Assembly (NCBI GenBank): GCA_030642205.1
Contig: DAOWOF010000082.1
Location: 1-8,956, forward strand
Origin: Desulfobacteraceae bacterium
GTDB lineage: Bacteria; Desulfobacterota; DSM-4660; Desulfatiglandales; Desulfatiglandaceae
Reading direction: 5' to 3'
DNA: 8,956 nucleotides
Position numbers and translations under genes: made by a program. Under the pieces are notes generated by a model. It was given only the letters and a program-made list of their open reading frames with translations. It made no database searches and was not told the DNA's origin. Positions 7,119-8,956 of the stretch are shown here, in pieces; positions within the stretch are counted from its first letter, which is position 1, and the number at the start of each line of letters is the position of its first letter.

Positions 7119-7188
7119 GTTTTTTCGAAATCTGCTATTAAAATTTTCTTCCTTACCCTTAACAGATAAGCGCAGACTTCGAAAAAAC
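7119..7188. repeat. Near-perfect 17-bp inverted repeat upstream of the DUF4258/YgiT gene
   Basis: GTTTTTTCGAAATCTGC at 7119-7135 and the inverted GCAGACTTCGAAAAAAC at 7172-7188 match at 16 of 17 positions, with 36 bases between them. The repeat lies in the 261-base gap between the sulfite reductase and the DUF4258/YgiT gene, with its near arm 49 bases from that gene's start. It could be a transcript hairpin, an operator pair or a mobile-element remnant. Its right arm contains the T-tract of the terminator candidate at 7182-7204. Confidence 0.85.
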
Positions 7189-7204
7189 CTGATTTTTATT
7201 CAGG
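7182..7204 (-). terminator. Candidate intrinsic terminator of the sulfite reductase gene
   Basis: On the minus strand CCTGA (7204-7200) and TCAGG (7192-7188) pair around a 7-base A-rich loop. TTTTTT (7187-7182) follows at once. The stem is only 5 bp, 6 with a G-U pair, so termination may be weak or conditional. It lies about 130 bases after the sulfite reductase stop. Confidence 0.5.
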
Positions 7205-7331
7205 CACTATTCAGGACGCAATGGAAATTTTAAGCCTTGACCTGAATTCCCGCGTACCCTTATATGGCAAATTGAACAGGATTTGATTGTATATTTATTT
7301 CCATACCCTTAATTGCCAGTGATACTATCGC

Positions 7332-7988
7332 CTATGAAAGTACGGCGTCTTTTAAAGTATCAAGCCCAATCCTGTCAATCATGACTCCTATTCGCTCACC
7401 TTTTTTTGCATTTTCACGATAGTAATTAACTACTTTAGAAATAGCATCCAGGGCTTGATCCGTATCAAGACCATTGATAAGAGTATCTGCTAACCTTGGT
7501 TTTCCGGTACCTTTACCTCCAACCAAAAGATCCCATCCTGCCTTTTTGCCAACAAGGGAAACGTCTTTTATGCAATTTTCCGCACATTGGTTCATGCAGC
7601 CACTTACAGCCATTTTTGTTTTACTTGGCAGATCCATTCCATGATAAATCTCATCCAGTTTCATTCCAACACCAAGACTATCCTGCTGGCCCAATCTACA
7701 AAAAGCGGTTCCAGGACAGACCTTTATACTTCTTACGCATAAACCAACCGCATGCCCTGGCGGGGTATCAAGATCTTTCCACACATTGTCAATATCTTCT
7801 TCTTTGATTCCCACTATAGCAATTCTGGATGCACTGGTAATCTTTGTTGCCGCAACATTATACTTCTCTGCTGCATCCGCAATCCTTCGCAGTTGTTCAG
7901 GTGATATAACACCACAAGGAAAATGTGGAGCAATAGCATATGTTTGTTTATCCCTTTGTAAAATAGCACCTTTTTCCCCATCTTTCAT
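7332..7988 (-). CDS. Assimilatory-type (low-spin) sulfite reductase, siroheme/[4Fe-4S]
   Basis: A single-subunit siroheme protein of 218 residues, the same length as the small low-spin assimilatory-type sulfite reductase known from Desulfovibrio vulgaris. That family reduces sulfite to sulfide in the cytoplasm; its physiological role in sulfate reducers is not settled. The N-terminal ferredoxin-like half has PHFPCGVISPEQLRRIADAA (21-40). The cluster and siroheme ligands are C91-x5-C97 (CPGTAFCRLGQQDS) and C131-x3-C135 (GCMNQC). C84 and C139 are additional nearby cysteines. DLLVGGKGTGKPRLAD (153-168) is the conserved C-terminal nitrite/sulfite reductase segment. The start is the ATG at 7986-7988, with AGGAGG 9 bases upstream (7998-8003). 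A terminator separates it from the 67-residue gene upstream, so expression may depend on read-through or a weak internal promoter. Nitrite as an alternative substrate cannot be excluded. Confidence 0.93.
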   Translation of the reverse strand: MKDGEKGAILQRDKQTYAIAPHFPCGVISPEQLRRIADAAEKYNVAATKITSASRIAIVGIKEEDIDNVWKDLDTPPGHAVGLCVRSIKVCPGTAFCRLGQQDSLGVGMKLDEIYHGMDLPSKTKMAVSGCMNQCAENCIKDVSLVGKKAGWDLLVGGKGTGKPRLADTLINGLDTDQALDAISKVVNYYRENAKKGERIGVMIDRIGLDTLKDAVLS

Positions 7989-8018
7989 TATCGCAGTCCT
8001 CCTTTTGATTAAATCAAT

Positions 8019-8038
8019 ACCGAAAAAACTCTTCCGGT
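8019..8038 (-). promoter_or_regulatory. Leader hairpin just upstream of the sulfite reductase ribosome site
   Basis: On the minus strand ACCGGAA and TTTTCGGT form a 7-bp stem (one G-U pair) around a 6-base loop, ending 15 bases before AGGAGG. With the terminator at 8047-8073, the short leader holds two consecutive hairpins. A control role is inferred from position only. Confidence 0.4.
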
Positions 8039-8046
8039 CAGAATGT

Positions 8047-8073
8047 AAAAAAAAGCCAGGAGAATCCCTGGCT
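8047..8073 (-). terminator. Intrinsic terminator after the 67-residue gene
   Basis: On the minus strand AGCCAGG (8073-8067) pairs perfectly with CCTGGCT (8060-8054) around a 6-base loop, followed directly by a run of T residues (8053-8047). It lies 25 bases after the stop of the small gene and about 60 bases before the sulfite reductase start. This is the clearest terminator in the window. Confidence 0.85.
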
Positions 8074-8097
8074 GCAAACCTTCATTTTCTATGCAGA

Positions 8098-8301
8098 TCA
8101 ATCCTCCCAGCTCCCTTTTTTTGCATGAGCCTCTTTTTCTGCCTTGGCCAGATTTTTGATCTTGAAAGCTGAATCTCTCAGAACACCGTAAAGAATTCCG
8201 CATCCGTCATCTTCACGCTTCTCATCACCCTTGTCTGCAAGAAGGAGCATCTTTTCGACCAGATCTAGAGTCTTTATTATATTTCTATTACATGGTTTCA
8301 T
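8098..8301 (-). CDS. Small protein of unknown function, 67 residues
   Basis: I do not recognise a named family. The protein starts MKPCNRNIIKTLDLVEKMLL, which looks like an amphipathic helix. Then come a charged, acidic turn (ADKGDEKREDDG), CGILYGVLRDSAFKIKNLAK, and a lysine/glutamate-rich helical tail. There are two cysteines (C4, C34) and no signal peptide or membrane span; a mostly helical cytoplasmic protein is likely. It looks real: an AGGAG site lies 7 bases before the ATG (8299-8301), a plausible promoter sits upstream at 8329-8358, and a clear terminator follows. It precedes the sulfite reductase gene on the same strand, so a link to sulfite metabolism or its redox control is possible but unproven. 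Confidence 0.72.
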   Translation of the reverse strand: MKPCNRNIIKTLDLVEKMLLLADKGDEKREDDGCGILYGVLRDSAFKIKNLAKAEKEAHAKKGSWED

Positions 8302-8328
8302 TCTTTGCTCCTTTTAAAACCATACTGG

Positions 8329-8358
8329 TTATAACCCTCCAAAGAATAACTAATTCAA
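8329..8358 (-). promoter_or_regulatory. Possible promoter of the 67-residue gene
   Basis: On the minus strand TTGAAT (complement of 8353-8358) and TTATAA (8329-8334) are 18 bases apart, about 30 bases upstream of the start codon. The -10 sits inside the 10-base palindrome GGTTATAACC (8327-8336), which could be a regulator contact. Pattern match only. Confidence 0.4.
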
Positions 8359-8412
8359 AACAAAAGATTTAAGGTTTTTCTGTAATGCGGGAGCCAGAGG
8401 GATTCTTTATAA

Positions 8413-8424
8413 CTGATTAATCAG
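8413..8424. promoter_or_regulatory. Perfect 12-bp palindrome CTGATTAATCAG, possible operator
   Basis: A perfect dyad 112 bases upstream of the 67-residue gene. A second perfect 12-bp dyad, AAATCATGATTT, lies at 8449-8460, 36 bases further out. Dimeric regulators bind such sites, but AT-rich DNA produces them by chance. Confidence 0.3.
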
Positions 8425-8640
8425 ATTATTCAAATCCAGGCCAAGTTAAAATCATGATTTATACAAACTATCAATATCTATGCCATAGTATCATCTGATA
8501 GAATAAATATTTAAATATGTTGTGATATCAATCAGGTAGCAAGGAGTCATTTGATCTCATATTTGATTTATCCTTAATAAGGATCTTCTTTATGATACAA
8601 ATCTGTATCAGTATAACTAGAGATAAGACATATCAAAACA

Positions 8641-8735
8641 CCCCTTTGTGTCGTCCGTCCACTATATCTGCCTGTGTGCCTTGCGTACAGACAAGGCCCA
8701 AAGGCCCTAAGTACCCGGAGCTGGGTAGAGGAACC
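8641..8735. other. GC-rich, hairpin-dense island, possibly a structured RNA or element remnant
   Basis: About 58% G+C by hand count, against clearly AT-rich flanks. It contains GCCTTG/CAAGGC (8678-8683/8692-8697, 8-base loop), GGCC/GGCC (8695-8698/8703-8706, sharing bases with the first stem) and TACCC/GGGTA (8712-8716/8723-8727, 6-base loop). The open frames crossing it have no recognisable product. It could be part of a structured RNA such as a group II intron fragment, or a fragment of foreign DNA. I could not match it to a known RNA family by eye. Confidence 0.4.
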
Positions 8736-8767
8736 ATTTTAAATTTAATTCAAAAGACAAAAACATG

Positions 8768-8823
8768 GGTGTCTCAGACAATATCATAAGACATAAATGC
8801 CTTATGATATTGTCTGAGACACC
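8768..8823. repeat. Perfect 23-bp inverted repeat with 10-base loop
   Basis: Arms at 8768-8790 and 8801-8823 are perfect reverse complements with no mismatch; the loop is 8791-8800. Each arm starts GGTGTCTCAGACA and contains a smaller nested dyad (TGTCTCAGACA on the left, TGTCTGAGACA on the right). There is no T-run directly after the hairpin on the plus strand. On the minus strand TTTTTG follows four bases later, so it could terminate a minus-strand gene entering from the right edge. It also resembles two transposon ends facing each other, or a small palindromic mobile element. Confidence 0.9.
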
Positions 8824-8956
8824 AGCAAAAAATGGATTGTAACTACTTGTTATCTTTGTTAGATTAAAGGTCGTGGCAGGAATTAATCTGACTTGCGAAG
8901 GGATTGAAAGGCCTCAATGTTATACGGAAAATATTGTTTTATCTGCCGCTTTGAAA

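Larger units (their letters stand above)
8302..8956. other. Long interval without a supported gene
   Basis: From 8302 to about 8636 the sequence is AT-rich and contains the small gene's upstream region and several short palindromes. From 8641 to 8735 there is a GC-rich, hairpin-rich island. From 8768 to 8823 lies a perfect long inverted repeat. From 8824 to the right edge no frame can be trusted: at least three frames are open at the edge, including a minus frame ending at a stop at 8883-8885 and a plus frame starting at an ATG at 8916-8918. Confidence 0.6.

Noticed and set aside
7786..8172. Plus-strand open frame of 128 codons
   Set aside because: It is antisense to the sulfite reductase, the terminator and part of the 67-residue gene, all of which are better supported; its hydrophobic translation is a by-product.
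8592..8789. Plus-strand open frame of 65 codons
   Set aside because: No ribosome site, odd composition, no family resemblance, and it runs through the hairpin island and into the palindrome.
8883..8956. Possible ends of partial genes at the right edge: a minus frame ending at 8883, or plus frames starting near 8875 (GTG) or 8916 (ATG)
   Set aside because: Three frames are open and each covers fewer than 30 codons; none shows a recognisable motif, so no choice can be supported.

Overview
This window most likely comes from an anaerobic sulfate-reducing bacterium of the Desulfobacterota. Three things point there: a stand-alone 218-residue assimilatory-type (low-spin) sulfite reductase with a siroheme/[4Fe-4S] cysteine signature, anaerobic-route cobalamin genes (cbiD and a fused cbiE-cbiT), and moderately AT-rich DNA with good AGGAGG-type ribosome sites. 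The placement is inferred from gene content; no rRNA or other marker is present.

Layout. Positions 1-159 (minus) hold the first 53 codons of a hotdog-fold acyl-CoA thioesterase. Positions 225 to about 590 (minus) hold a decayed enoyl-CoA hydratase with an internal stop and a frameshift. Positions 675-3004 (plus) hold a two-gene cobalamin unit, cbiD then the fused precorrin-6Y methylase, overlapping by one base. All remaining genes are on the minus strand. Reading right to left in transcription order, they are a 67-residue small protein (8301-8098), the sulfite reductase (7988-7332), a DUF4258/YgiT zinc-finger fusion (7070-6483), a tight three-gene unit of DUF4037 nucleotidyltransferase-like protein, NAD-dependent epimerase and TPR protein (6349-3782), and an exported DUF2914 protein (3475-3056) that converges on the cobalamin genes.

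How the genes relate. CbiD and CbiE/T act at neighbouring steps of corrin ring methylation; no other cobalamin gene lies in the window. The sulfite reductase needs siroheme, which shares precursors with cobalamin, but the two loci are well separated and nothing shows co-regulation. An intrinsic terminator sits between the 67-residue gene and the sulfite reductase gene, and a second hairpin lies just before the reductase ribosome site. A terminator-like hairpin downstream of the reductase shares its T-tract with a long inverted repeat ahead of the DUF4258/YgiT gene.

Most promising for novelty: the DUF4258-YgiT fusion, which joins domains usually encoded as separate toxin-antitoxin-like partners; the DUF4037-epimerase-TPR operon of unknown function; and the right-hand gene-free stretch (8302-8956), which holds a GC-rich, hairpin-dense island followed by a perfect 23-bp inverted repeat. 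No CRISPR array, tRNA, rRNA or intact insertion sequence was seen.
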